Below, piece by piece: positions 29,705-37,292 of a stretch of DNA of 64,000 nucleotides. Positions within the stretch are counted from its first letter, which is position 1. Each line of letters opens with the position of its first letter. Under the pieces are notes generated by a model, which was not told the DNA's origin, ran no database searches, and saw only the letters and a list, made by a program, of their open reading frames with translations. The stretch is taken from NCBI GenBank assembly GCA_019243635.1, contig JAFAUB010000090.1:1-64000 (forward strand), read 5' to 3'. This stretch comes from Pseudonocardiales bacterium. GTDB lineage: Bacteria; Actinomycetota; Actinomycetes; Mycobacteriales; Pseudonocardiaceae. Position numbers and translations under genes: made by a program.

Positions 29705-30720
29705 GCCGGCCCGGTGGCGGCCCCCGTGGGGGGCCCAGCCGCAGCCACAGCCTCGACGAGTCCGACATCCGGATCCGGCCGGGACGGCACGGTTCCCGTC
29801 CCCGCACCAAGCGCCGCCCCGAGCACGCCGACGCGACCGGCGCGATGGTGGTGGCGGTGGACCGAGGCCGGTGGACCTGCGCGCCCGACGACGACCCGAC
29901 GCTGCGGGTGACGGCGATGCGGGCCCGCGAGCTCGGTCGCACCCCGGTGGTGGTGGGCGACCGGGTCGGGCTGGTCGGCGAGGTGAGCGGCGCGCCGGAT
30001 GAGCTGGCCCGGATCGTCCGGGTCGAGGAGCGCTCCAGCGTGCTGCGCCGCACCGCCGACGACAGCGACCCCTACGAGCGGATCGTGGTGGCCAACGCCG
30101 AGCAGCTGCTCATCGTGGCCTCGCTGGCCGACCCGCCACCGCGCACCGGACTGATCGACCGGTGCCTGGTGGCCGGGTACGCCGGGGGCCTGGAACCGGT
30201 GCTCTGCCTGACCAAGCGGGATCTCGCCACGCCGGAGAACGTGCTGGAGCGCTACGCCGCGCTGGAGCTCCCGGTGCTGCTCACCGCCCCGGAGCTGGGG
30301 GTGGACGCGGTGGCGGCGCGGCTGGCGGGTCGGGTCTCGGTGCTGGTCGGGCATTCCGGCGTGGGCAAGTCGACGCTGGTGAACCGGTTGGTGCCGGACG
30401 CCTTCCGCGCGACGGGGGTGGTCAGTGGGGTGGGCAGAGGCCGGCACACCTCCAGCTCCGCGGTGGCGCTGCCGCTACCGGGCGGCGGGTGGGTGGTGGA
30501 CACCCCGGGGATCCGCTCCTTCGGGCTGGCGCACGTGCGGCCCGACGACGTCGTCCGCGCCTTCGGCGACCTGGCCGAGGCGATCACGAGCTGCCCCCGG
30601 GGCTGCACCCACCTCGGCCCGCCCGCCGACCCGGAGTGCGCGCTGGACGAGCTCGACGGTGCCCCCCACCGCCGAGCGATGTCCGTCAGAGGTCTGCTCG
30701 CCGCGCTCGCCGACTCGTAA
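29701..30720 (+). CDS. rsgA: ribosome small-subunit GTPase RsgA
   Basis: A 339-residue circularly permuted GTPase acting in 30S maturation. An N-terminal OB fold is followed by G4 (LTKRDL), G1 (GHSGVGKST) and G3 (DTPG), then a zinc finger [16 protein letters not shown]. The conserved actinobacterial N-terminus ([23 protein letters not shown]) lies upstream of the first ATG at 29845, and no ATG, GTG or TTG precedes it in frame. The only initiator-like codon is CTG at 29701, overlapping the aroA stop as CTGA. That start is therefore inferred. Starting at 29845 would remove about 48 residues. Confidence 0.9.
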   Translation: MSRPGGGPRGGPSRSHSLDESDIRIRPGRHGSRPRTKRRPEHADATGAMVVAVDRGRWTCAPDDDPTLRVTAMRARELGRTPVVVGDRVGLVGEVSGAPDELARIVRVEERSSVLRRTADDSDPYERIVVANAEQLLIVASLADPPPRTGLIDRCLVAGYAGGLEPVLCLTKRDLATPENVLERYAALELPVLLTAPELGVDAVAARLAGRVSVLVGHSGVGKSTLVNRLVPDAFRATGVVSGVGRGRHTSSSAVALPLPGGGWVVDTPGIRSFGLAHVRPDDVVRAFGDLAEAITSCPRGCTHLGPPADPECALDELDGAPHRRAMSVRGLLAALADS

Positions 30721-31127
30721 GAGTCGCGCGCGACGTCGGCCGAGTGAGTTGAGGGCCGGGATCACCCGACCCAGCAGGTGGCAAGCCTGGTCGATGTCGC
30801 TGTGCGAGTTGCCTTCCGAGGGCGGTTAAGAGCCGGCGAGGTAGGTCCGGCGACGCTCCAGGTGATCTGGCACAGCCGCCGCTCCGGGGACCAGTCGCTG
30901 GACGTCTCGATGCCGGCCCAGGTCACCCAGGACGGATCCGTCACCGCTGGCCGGTGTGTCACCGGGTGAGATGAGCGCCCGGCTGTGGAACCCGTTTTCC
31001 TGAGGCATGTTGCGTTGCGCTTGCACTGTGCTTACGCGCCTGTCTGATGATGGCCGTACTGACTCTGCCGGTCAGTGGCGTCCGCCGCCGCGCGGGCGTC
31101 TCACCGATTGTGGGGGAGTGGTTCTGG
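30721..31127. other. intergenic region upstream of the RiPP island
   Basis: No recognised gene. A 63-codon frame at 30778-30969 and a minus-strand frame at 30762-30962 are both open but match nothing known. Bases from about 31020 onwards are repeated in diverged form before the second precursor-like gene near 32030. Confidence 0.5.
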
Positions 31128-31310
31128 ATGAGTGAGCAGACGCTGCTGGATCTGAGTGACCTCGCCGTGGAGAGCATCGAGGTGGTCCCGGCCGGCCCGC
31201 TGGACTCAGCGGCCTACGGCCACGGCATGCCCGAGCCCGCCGCCTCCTGCACTATCGGCGATGCCGCGAGCGGCTTCCTGCCGGAGGACTGGGACTGGGC
31301 AGACGCCTAG
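31128..31310 (+). CDS. RiPP precursor-like peptide with thiopeptide-like leader
   Basis: A 60-residue acidic peptide. The leader LLDLSDLAVESIEVVP, then GHGMPEPAASC, resembles the leader-core junction of thiopeptide/azole RiPP precursors, where a similar GHGMPExGASC element occurs. The residues after the junction (SCTIGDAASGF and an acidic PEDWDWADA end) are unlike a thiopeptide core: only one Cys and few Ser/Thr. It has a good ribosome site (GGGGGAG). A diverged copy lies 1 kb downstream. It may be a relic or a new core type. No intact modifying enzyme for this class is adjacent. Confidence 0.5.
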   Translation: MSEQTLLDLSDLAVESIEVVPAGPLDSAAYGHGMPEPAASCTIGDAASGFLPEDWDWADA

Positions 31311-31460
31311 CCGGATCTGGAGGCCGGCTGTGCGGGATAGACCAGCTCACCCGGCCGCCTCCATCAGCTGGTGCACACCGGATCGACTACACGATGGGCG
31401 CCTTTCGTGTCATCAGTACGGTTGTCGCAGGACCCGCCGGTTACCGGTCTGACGTGGCGC

Positions 31461-31887
31461 GCTCCCGCAGGTCTGGGATACGCCGTGGCGCCGATGATCG
31501 GTGTCCGGGCCGCGGGGTCGCCGGTGGCGGACCTTCAAGGGCTGCGATTCACGGCCGTGTGTTCCAGGGCAAGGCGCCCGGGGATCGCGCGTGGCCCGAC
31601 CGTGTACGGGGGGGTGTTGCCCGCTGATCTCACCACGCGGGTCGCAGCGTGGGTCAGCGGGTTGGAGCGCATCCAAGGGCTGGGAAGACCGCCTTCCGGA
31701 GGTCCTGGCGGCCGAGATGGTGGCCAGGACCTCCGCGCTCCGTCACGCGGTCGGGGCGAGCGCCTTCAGGTTCGGCCTGCTGTTGGGCAGTCCCACCCTC
31801 GCCGAGGCGCTCGGCGAGTGGGTCGAGGAACCTTCGTCCGCACCACGCCGCAGCCCACCCTCAGTAGCCTACGCGGGCATCTGGTGA
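31461..31887 (+). pseudogene. possible remnant of a lantibiotic-dehydratase (LanB-like) N-terminus
   Basis: Two pieces in different frames recall the LanB N-terminal domain. The first, near 31494, reads MIGVRAAGSPVADLQGLR (compare the RVAGLPxxxLxxLR opening of LanB proteins). The second, 31681-31887, reads ALRHAVGASAFRFGLLLG then SPTLAEALGEWVEE (compare the ALxLASPSLxEAL segment). A frameshift would lie between. No downstream elimination domain exists. This is a tentative homology read by eye. If right, it is a decayed dehydratase beside the precursor-like genes. Confidence 0.3.
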
Positions 31888-31893
31888 GGCCCT

Positions 31894-31955
31894 GACCGCC
31901 CGTATCCGGGCGGTCGCGCTGACCGCGACCGTCACCGCGCGGTCGCAGTCAGCGC
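31894..31955. terminator. two adjacent hairpins between the precursor-like copies
   Basis: GACCGCCCG/CGGGCGGTC (31894-31902, 31907-31915) forms a perfect 9-bp stem with a 4-base loop. Immediately after it, 31916-31931 and 31940-31955 pair over 16 bases with one mismatch. Together they look like a terminator or a scar of rearrangement between the two halves of the decayed RiPP locus. Confidence 0.55.
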
Positions 31956-32130
31956 AGCGGGCGCCGCCGAGAAGATGGTATCCGCCTCGCTGCAGGCGCT
32001 GGCCGCCGAAATGCGGGTGCGCATCGATTGCGCACGGCTTATACACCCATCTGAGGATGGTCTTGCTGACCGGTCAGCGGTGCTCGCAGTCCTACGCGGG
32101 CCCGCACCGATTGTTGAAGGGTGGTTCCCG

Positions 32131-32286
32131 ATGAGCCACCGGAAGCCGACCCTGGATCTGAGCGACCTTGTCGTGGAAAGCATCGAGATGATTCCGGACG
32201 GCTCGCTGGACTCAGCGGCCTGAGGTCACGGCAGTCCCGAGCTCGGCGCTTCCCGCGGCCTCCTGGATGCCGGCCCCCACCAATCG
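32131..32286 (+). pseudogene. second precursor-like copy, stopped by a nonsense codon
   Basis: The start MSHRKPTLDLSDLVVESI and the following residues align with the gene at 31128, but a TGA at 32221 replaces the Tyr codon of the first copy. Reading through it gives GHGSPELGAS, the counterpart of GHGMPEPAAS. The ~100 bases before the ATG are also a diverged copy of those before 31128. The duplication is therefore a locus duplication followed by decay. The 30-residue product would lack any core. Confidence 0.55.
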
Positions 32287-32684
32287 TTGGAAACAATCGA
32301 ACGCACGACGGGCGGCCTCTCGTGGTATTACCACCGTTGCGGCACGGTCTCAGGGGTGCATCGGCTGTCCGGCCCGCCGGCCGGGGAACAGCTACCGGGA
32401 GTCCCGGTTCGTCGCGGTGCGCATATCGTCCCGGTTAGCGACCCCACTGAGCAGGCGGTCCGCGACCGGCCCGGGGCCGAGGAGGGTGACTCGCCGAAAC
32501 GCGGGAGTAGCTGGGGGCGAGATACTTACGCCACGCTTGCACACGAGTGAGAGACTCAGGTCACCGGCGGGTGGGTTGTTCTGACTGCATGGCTATCACC
32601 TGGACGCGGAGCGGCAGCGGAAATCCTCGGTTAAGGGGAGCAGCTGGGCAGCGATGAGGACTGGTGGGTGATCGGGGGGGCCAG
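32224..32684. other. region between the precursor remnant and lanKC
   Basis: The frame after the nonsense codon stays open to about 32550 without recognisable domains. The lanKC promoter must lie here, but no clear -35/-10 pair was identified. No regulator gene (such as a LuxR-type ramR) is present. Confidence 0.45.
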
Positions 32685-35309
32685 GTGGATAAACGGTATG
32701 AAGCGTATTGCCTCGCGGACCGCCTGTTCTATGACTCGACGAGCCGGATGCGGGAAGGAAACCTCGGTTTCGAGCCCACTTGCGGTCCGGTTCCTCAGGG
32801 GTGGGAGCGGTCGACGCAGGGGGATTGGCTGGTACACCGGCCGGTCGGGGTCCCGGTCCCCCCGCAGGGATGGAAAGTTCACGTCTCGGCCTGTCTGGAC
32901 AACGCCGACAAGGTTCTCATCACAGTGTGGGATCACTGTGTTCAACATAGGATTCCGTTTAAGTTCCTGCGTGATCGTGATGCGTTGCTGCTGGCCAACG
33001 CCAAGTACGCACATCGTGGGTCGAGCGGGAAGTTCGTCACGATCTATCCCGCGGACGAGGCGCAGCTGGAAGTCGTGCTCAACGAACTCGGTGAGGCGCT
33101 CGCCGGCAGCCAGGGTCCTTACATTTTGAGTGATCTACGGTGGGGCGATGGGCCGTTGTACGTCCGTTACGGAGCGGCCGCCAGGCGTTACTGTGTCTCG
33201 GAGACCGGCGCGCTGGTGTTGGCGATGGAGGGTCCCGATGGGCGGCTGGTACCGGATCGGCGCGAACCGATCTTCCGCCTGCCTGCGTGGGTGAGCCTGC
33301 CGGCGTTTCTGGAGCCCCACCTGGCAGCGCGGAACAGCGTGAAGGTGGACAGCCTGCCCTATCGGATCGAGCGGGTGCTGCATTTCTCCAATGGCGGTGG
33401 CCTCTACGCAGGCCGGGACGTCCGGACGGATGCGCAGGTGGTGCTGAAGGAGGCCCGGCCCCACGCGGGGCTCGATGTGGACGGAACCGACGCACTCACC
33501 CGGTTGCGCCGTGAGCAGGAAATCCTGGAGCGGCTTTCCGGACTGGATGTGGTGCCCGCTGTGCACGGGTCTTTCCCGGTGGGGGAGCACCACTTCCTGG
33601 CCTTGGAGTTCATCGATTCCAGACCGCTTCAGGCGGCCATTGTGGAGCGTTACCTGGTGGCGCACGAGACCGACGAGCGAACCGTGGCGGAGTACACCTC
33701 GTGGGCGCTGGAGATCCAGGCCAAGGTTGAACGGGCGGTCGCTGCGGTGCATGAGCGGGGCGTGGTGATCGGGGACCTGCACCCGTCCAACGTGTTGCTT
33801 CGGCCAGACGACCGGGTCGTGTTGATCGATTTCGAGGTGGCCGCGCCTGTCGAGGAGGGTCGGCGGCAGACTCTCGCCAACCCAGGATTCGCTGCCCCGC
33901 GAGGTTGTACGGGCTTCGATATCGATCGTTATGCGCTAGCCTGTCTGCGGCTGTTCCTCTTTCTCCCGTTGACCATGCTGTTCGCGCTCGATCGCGCGAA
34001 GGCGAACGATTTCGCCGCCGTGATCTCCGAGCTGTTCCCGGTTCCCGGGTCTTTCCTCGACGAGGCGGTGACGGTCATCACCGCAGGTGTGCCGCCACGC
34101 TTGGGCGACACAGCACGGCGGCTGGATCGGATGGATCCGGACCGGGACAGCTGGGAATCGGTCCGGAGGTCGCTGGCCGGGGCGATCGTGGCCAGCGCCA
34201 CACCTGAGCGCGACGATCGGCTGTTCCCCGGGGATATCGCGCAGTTCGACACCGGTGGGCTCAACATCGCTCATGGCGCGGCTGGTGTGCTCTACGCCCT
34301 GGCCGTGACCGGCGCCGGCCGTTACCCGGCCTATGAGGAGTGGCTGTTACGGCGGGCTGTTCATCCGGCTGCGGGGACGACTCGGTGGGGCTTTTATGAC
34401 GGCTTAGCCGGGGTGGCCTACGTGCTGGACCGATTCGGTTACCGGGCCGAGGCACTGACAGTACTCGACATCTGCCGGACCGAGGTGGACGGGAAGTGGG
34501 AACGGCTCGGTCTTGACCTGCACAGTGGGTTGGCGGGCATCGGCTGCAATCTCGCGCACTTCGCCGACATCACCGGTGACACCTCGTTGCGAGACAACGC
34601 GTTCCAGGTGGCCGACATCGTCGCGGACCGGTTGGGCGACGAGAACGCCGTCGGTGACATCAGCGGCGGAGCCCACCCGCGCGCCGGGTTGATGCACGGT
34701 TGCGCCGGTATCGCCCTGCTGTTCCTGCGCCTGTACGAACAGGCCGGCCGGCCGGCCCTGCTGGACCTGGCACAGACCGCGCTGCGTCAGGACCTGCGCC
34801 GCTGCATCGTGCGCAAGGACAACGGGAGCATGCAGGTTAACGAGGGCTGGCGGACGATGCCTTATCTGGCCGAGGGCAGCGTGGGTGTCGGCCTCGTGCT
34901 CGACCATTACCTGACTCACCGCCACGACGACCAGTTCACCGAGGCCACCGAGGCCATCCGCCGCGCGGCCCAGGCACCCTTCTACATCCAACCGGGACTG
35001 TTCCGCGGCAGAGCCGGAATGATCCTGTATCTCAGCCGCGGTTGTCCCCCCGGTACCGCGGCGCGAGACGGCACGGTTGCGGCGCAGCTTCGCCGTCTGG
35101 CCTGGCATGCCATCGACTACCAGGGCCATCTGGCTTTTCCCGGCGAGCAACTCCTGCGGCTTTCCCTGGACCTGGCCACCGGCAACGCCGGGGTTCTCCT
35201 CGCCCTCGGCGCCGCTTTGCATCCCGAGCCGGTGCACCTGCCCTTCCTCGCCGCTCCCATCGGTCCAGGCCCAAACCGGGCCATCACATCAAATCACGAG
35301 AGGAGGTAA
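32685..35309 (+). CDS. class III lanthipeptide synthetase LanKC
   Basis: An 874-residue trifunctional enzyme that phosphorylates Ser/Thr of the precursor, eliminates phosphate and cyclises onto Cys. The N-terminal lyase domain (1-220) begins DKRYEAYCLADRLFYDS. The kinase has a Gly-rich SNGGGLY, Lys in VVLKEARP (about 254), GDLHPSN (about 363) and IDFE in place of DFG (about 381). The LanC-like domain (about 515-870) lacks the WCYG/CHG zinc ligands, as expected for class III. The GTG at 32685 is preferred for its G-rich ribosome site and family-typical N-terminus; a GTG seven codons earlier is possible. The precursor gene starts 5 bases after its stop. Confidence 0.95.
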   Translation: MDKRYEAYCLADRLFYDSTSRMREGNLGFEPTCGPVPQGWERSTQGDWLVHRPVGVPVPPQGWKVHVSACLDNADKVLITVWDHCVQHRIPFKFLRDRDALLLANAKYAHRGSSGKFVTIYPADEAQLEVVLNELGEALAGSQGPYILSDLRWGDGPLYVRYGAAARRYCVSETGALVLAMEGPDGRLVPDRREPIFRLPAWVSLPAFLEPHLAARNSVKVDSLPYRIERVLHFSNGGGLYAGRDVRTDAQVVLKEARPHAGLDVDGTDALTRLRREQEILERLSGLDVVPAVHGSFPVGEHHFLALEFIDSRPLQAAIVERYLVAHETDERTVAEYTSWALEIQAKVERAVAAVHERGVVIGDLHPSNVLLRPDDRVVLIDFEVAAPVEEGRRQTLANPGFAAPRGCTGFDIDRYALACLRLFLFLPLTMLFALDRAKANDFAAVISELFPVPGSFLDEAVTVITAGVPPRLGDTARRLDRMDPDRDSWESVRRSLAGAIVASATPERDDRLFPGDIAQFDTGGLNIAHGAAGVLYALAVTGAGRYPAYEEWLLRRAVHPAAGTTRWGFYDGLAGVAYVLDRFGYRAEALTVLDICRTEVDGKWERLGLDLHSGLAGIGCNLAHFADITGDTSLRDNAFQVADIVADRLGDENAVGDISGGAHPRAGLMHGCAGIALLFLRLYEQAGRPALLDLAQTALRQDLRRCIVRKDNGSMQVNEGWRTMPYLAEGSVGVGLVLDHYLTHRHDDQFTEATEAIRRAAQAPFYIQPGLFRGRAGMILYLSRGCPPGTAARDGTVAAQLRRLAWHAIDYQGHLAFPGEQLLRLSLDLATGNAGVLLALGAALHPEPVHLPFLAAPIGPGPNRAITSNHERR

Positions 35310-35314
35310 AAGAC

Positions 35315-35425
35315 ATGACGCTTCTCGACCTGCAGGGCATGGAACAGCCCGAGGAGGAGTCGCACGGCCTGGCCGTCGACGGCGGCCCAGGCAACAGCTA
35401 CGCAAGCCTGCTTATCTGCCCGTGA
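35315..35425 (+). CDS. class III lanthipeptide precursor, single-ring core
   Basis: A 36-residue precursor with a strong AGAGGAGG ribosome site. The leader has the LLDLQ helix motif recognised by class III kinases. The core ends NSYASLLICP: Ser28-x2-Ser31-x3-Cys35 is one labionin/lanthionine motif, close to the first ring of SapB (SRASLLLC). Most known class III precursors carry two or more rings, so this is a minimal product. The leader-core border is probably around the GGPG at 23-26. No dedicated protease is encoded nearby. Confidence 0.92.
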   Translation: MTLLDLQGMEQPEEESHGLAVDGGPGNSYASLLICP

Positions 35426-35437
35426 TCTAGCACAGAA

Positions 35438-35486
35438 GGGGGTTAGGTGTTACGGGGCCTGGCGTTCCCCGTACCACCTAACCCCC
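35438..35486 (+). terminator. strong intercistronic hairpin after the precursor gene
   Basis: GGGGGTTAGGTG (35438-35449) pairs perfectly with CACCTAACCCCC (35475-35486), and an inner ACGGGG/CCCCGT stem (35452-35457, 35467-35472) stacks within. It separates the precursor gene from the transporter genes and would act as a partial terminator or mRNA stabiliser, giving excess precursor. Confidence 0.8.
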
Positions 35487-35525
35487 GGCAAACCGGTGGG
35501 GAGCCTGGACTGGCGTGGAAACAGG

Positions 35526-37292
35526 ATGATCGACGACGGGACTGTGATGGGCGAGCAGGTCACTTCCCTCGATCGACGGGCAGTGGACCGGCTGCTCGTC
35601 CGGATAGTGCGGCGCGGAGGGATCTGGGCCGGCGTGCTGCTGACCACTTCTCTGCTGCTCACCGCGGCACAGACGGTGCTTCCGGCGGTGCTGGGTGGTG
35701 CGGTTGACGCCGCCCTTCACGGCAGTCACGTCGCCGGCTGGCTGCTCGGCTGTGGTCTGTTGATCGGTGTGCTGCTGATCTGCGACGTCACCAATGATCT
35801 GGCCGCTGGAATGAGCACCGCGCGGTCGACCGCGTGGCTGCGCAGGACGGTGCTCGACCACATCCTCGCGCTGGGCACACGCACCACGCGGCGGTTCGAC
35901 GTAGGCGACCTCACGGCCCGGCTGGTCGCCAACGCCGCTGACGCCGGACGGGTAGGTACCCTCGCGATCTGGGCCGTCACCGCCCTCATCCCGGCCCTCG
36001 GAGGGATCGTCGCCCTCACGCTCATCGACCCCTGGCTCTGTCTGACGCTTCTGGTCGGGACTCCTGTGCTGCTGGCGGTGGCGCGGATCAACCTGCGGGA
36101 CTCCTCAGCGCTGACCGACCGATATCTGCAGACCCAAGGAGAGATCGCCGGGCGATTGGTCGACGCTCTGGCCGGTGCGCGCACCATCGCCGCGGCCCAC
36201 ACGACCGAGCAAGAAAGGGAACGGATACTGGTGCCGCTCCCTGCGCTGCACCGGCATGGCATGGGGATGTGGCGGGTACGAACCCGGATCGCCACCCAGG
36301 AGGCACTGCTGGTGCCGTCACTGCGGATCGCGGTGCTCGCGGCGGCCGGGTGGGAACTCACGCGGGGCCGAATCAGTCCAGGACAGCTACTAGCCGCCAG
36401 CCAGTACGTGATGCTCGTCGCAGGCCTCAACTCGGCGGTGCTGTCGGTATCCCGGTTCGCCCAGTCCAGGGCAGCCGCAGCACGCAACGCCTCGGTCCTG
36501 GCCGAACCCGCAGTGCCGCACGGCACGAACAACCTGCCCACCGGGCGTGGTCGGTTGGAGTTTCGGGGCGTCACCGTCCGTGTCGGCGAGGTATCCGTGT
36601 TGGATGGTGTCGACGTCGTCGTGCCGGAAGGTGCCCTGGTCGCGGTGGTGGGCCGGTCAGGAAGCGGGAAGTCTGTGTTGGCCACCCTCGCCGGCCGGCT
36701 GCGCGACCCGGATGAGGGTCAGGTGCTGCTGGACGGCGTGGCCCTCCCGCAGCTGACTCGCCGCGAGCTACGCCGTGGCGTGTGCTGCGCTTTCGAGCGG
36801 CCGATGCTGATCGGGGAGACACTCGCCGACGTGATCGCCTTCGGTCACCCCACCCCCGACCTACCCGAGCTGATCACAGCGGCCCGCGCAGCCCGCGCCG
36901 ATATCTTCATCCGGCGCATGCCGACGGGCTACCAGACGCCGCTGGTCCAGGCCCCGATGTCCGGCGGTGAGATCCAGCGGATGGGCCTGGCGCGGGCGTT
37001 CGCCCACCCTGGACGGGTGCTCGTCCTCGACGACGTCGCCGCGAGCCTGGACACCGTCACCGAGCACCACATCCGAGGAGTGCTCACCGGCGCGCTGGCC
37101 GACCGAACCCGTCTCGTCGTCGCGCACCGCGTCTCCACAGCAGCCCACGCCGACCTGGTCATCTGGCTTGACAACGGCAGTGTGCGCTCAGTCGCGCCAC
37201 ACCGCCAGTTGTGGAGTGAGCCGTGCTACCAGGCCGTGTTCGACCCGGCGTTCTCACCGCCACACGGAATGCCCCAAGGTGCACCGGCGTGA
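35526..37292 (+). CDS. lanthipeptide ABC transporter half, LanT1-like
   Basis: A half-exporter of about 588 residues: a six-helix membrane domain (about 35-320) and an ATPase domain with Walker A GRSGSGKS, a variant signature MSGGEIQ and VLVLDDVAASLD, where Asp takes the place of the catalytic Glu. It has no C39 peptidase domain, so it cannot remove the leader. Several starts are possible (GTG 35496, ATG 35526, ATG 35547); 35526 is a middle choice. It overlaps the next gene by GTGA. With that partner it should export the lanthipeptide, like RamA/RamB in Streptomyces. Confidence 0.9.
   Translation: MIDDGTVMGEQVTSLDRRAVDRLLVRIVRRGGIWAGVLLTTSLLLTAAQTVLPAVLGGAVDAALHGSHVAGWLLGCGLLIGVLLICDVTNDLAAGMSTARSTAWLRRTVLDHILALGTRTTRRFDVGDLTARLVANAADAGRVGTLAIWAVTALIPALGGIVALTLIDPWLCLTLLVGTPVLLAVARINLRDSSALTDRYLQTQGEIAGRLVDALAGARTIAAAHTTEQERERILVPLPALHRHGMGMWRVRTRIATQEALLVPSLRIAVLAAAGWELTRGRISPGQLLAASQYVMLVAGLNSAVLSVSRFAQSRAAAARNASVLAEPAVPHGTNNLPTGRGRLEFRGVTVRVGEVSVLDGVDVVVPEGALVAVVGRSGSGKSVLATLAGRLRDPDEGQVLLDGVALPQLTRRELRRGVCCAFERPMLIGETLADVIAFGHPTPDLPELITAARAARADIFIRRMPTGYQTPLVQAPMSGGEIQRMGLARAFAHPGRVLVLDDVAASLDTVTEHHIRGVLTGALADRTRLVVAHRVSTAAHADLVIWLDNGSVRSVAPHRQLWSEPCYQAVFDPAFSPPHGMPQGAPA

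Noticed and set aside
31861..32046. Minus-strand frame with ARCADCDRAV, zinc-finger-like
   Set aside because: One CxxC only; it runs through the hairpin pair and the duplicated upstream region, so it is unlikely to be a gene.
32224..32550. Open frame continuing after the nonsense codon of the second precursor-like copy
   Set aside because: No RBS-supported start and no recognised domain. It is open only because of high GC content.
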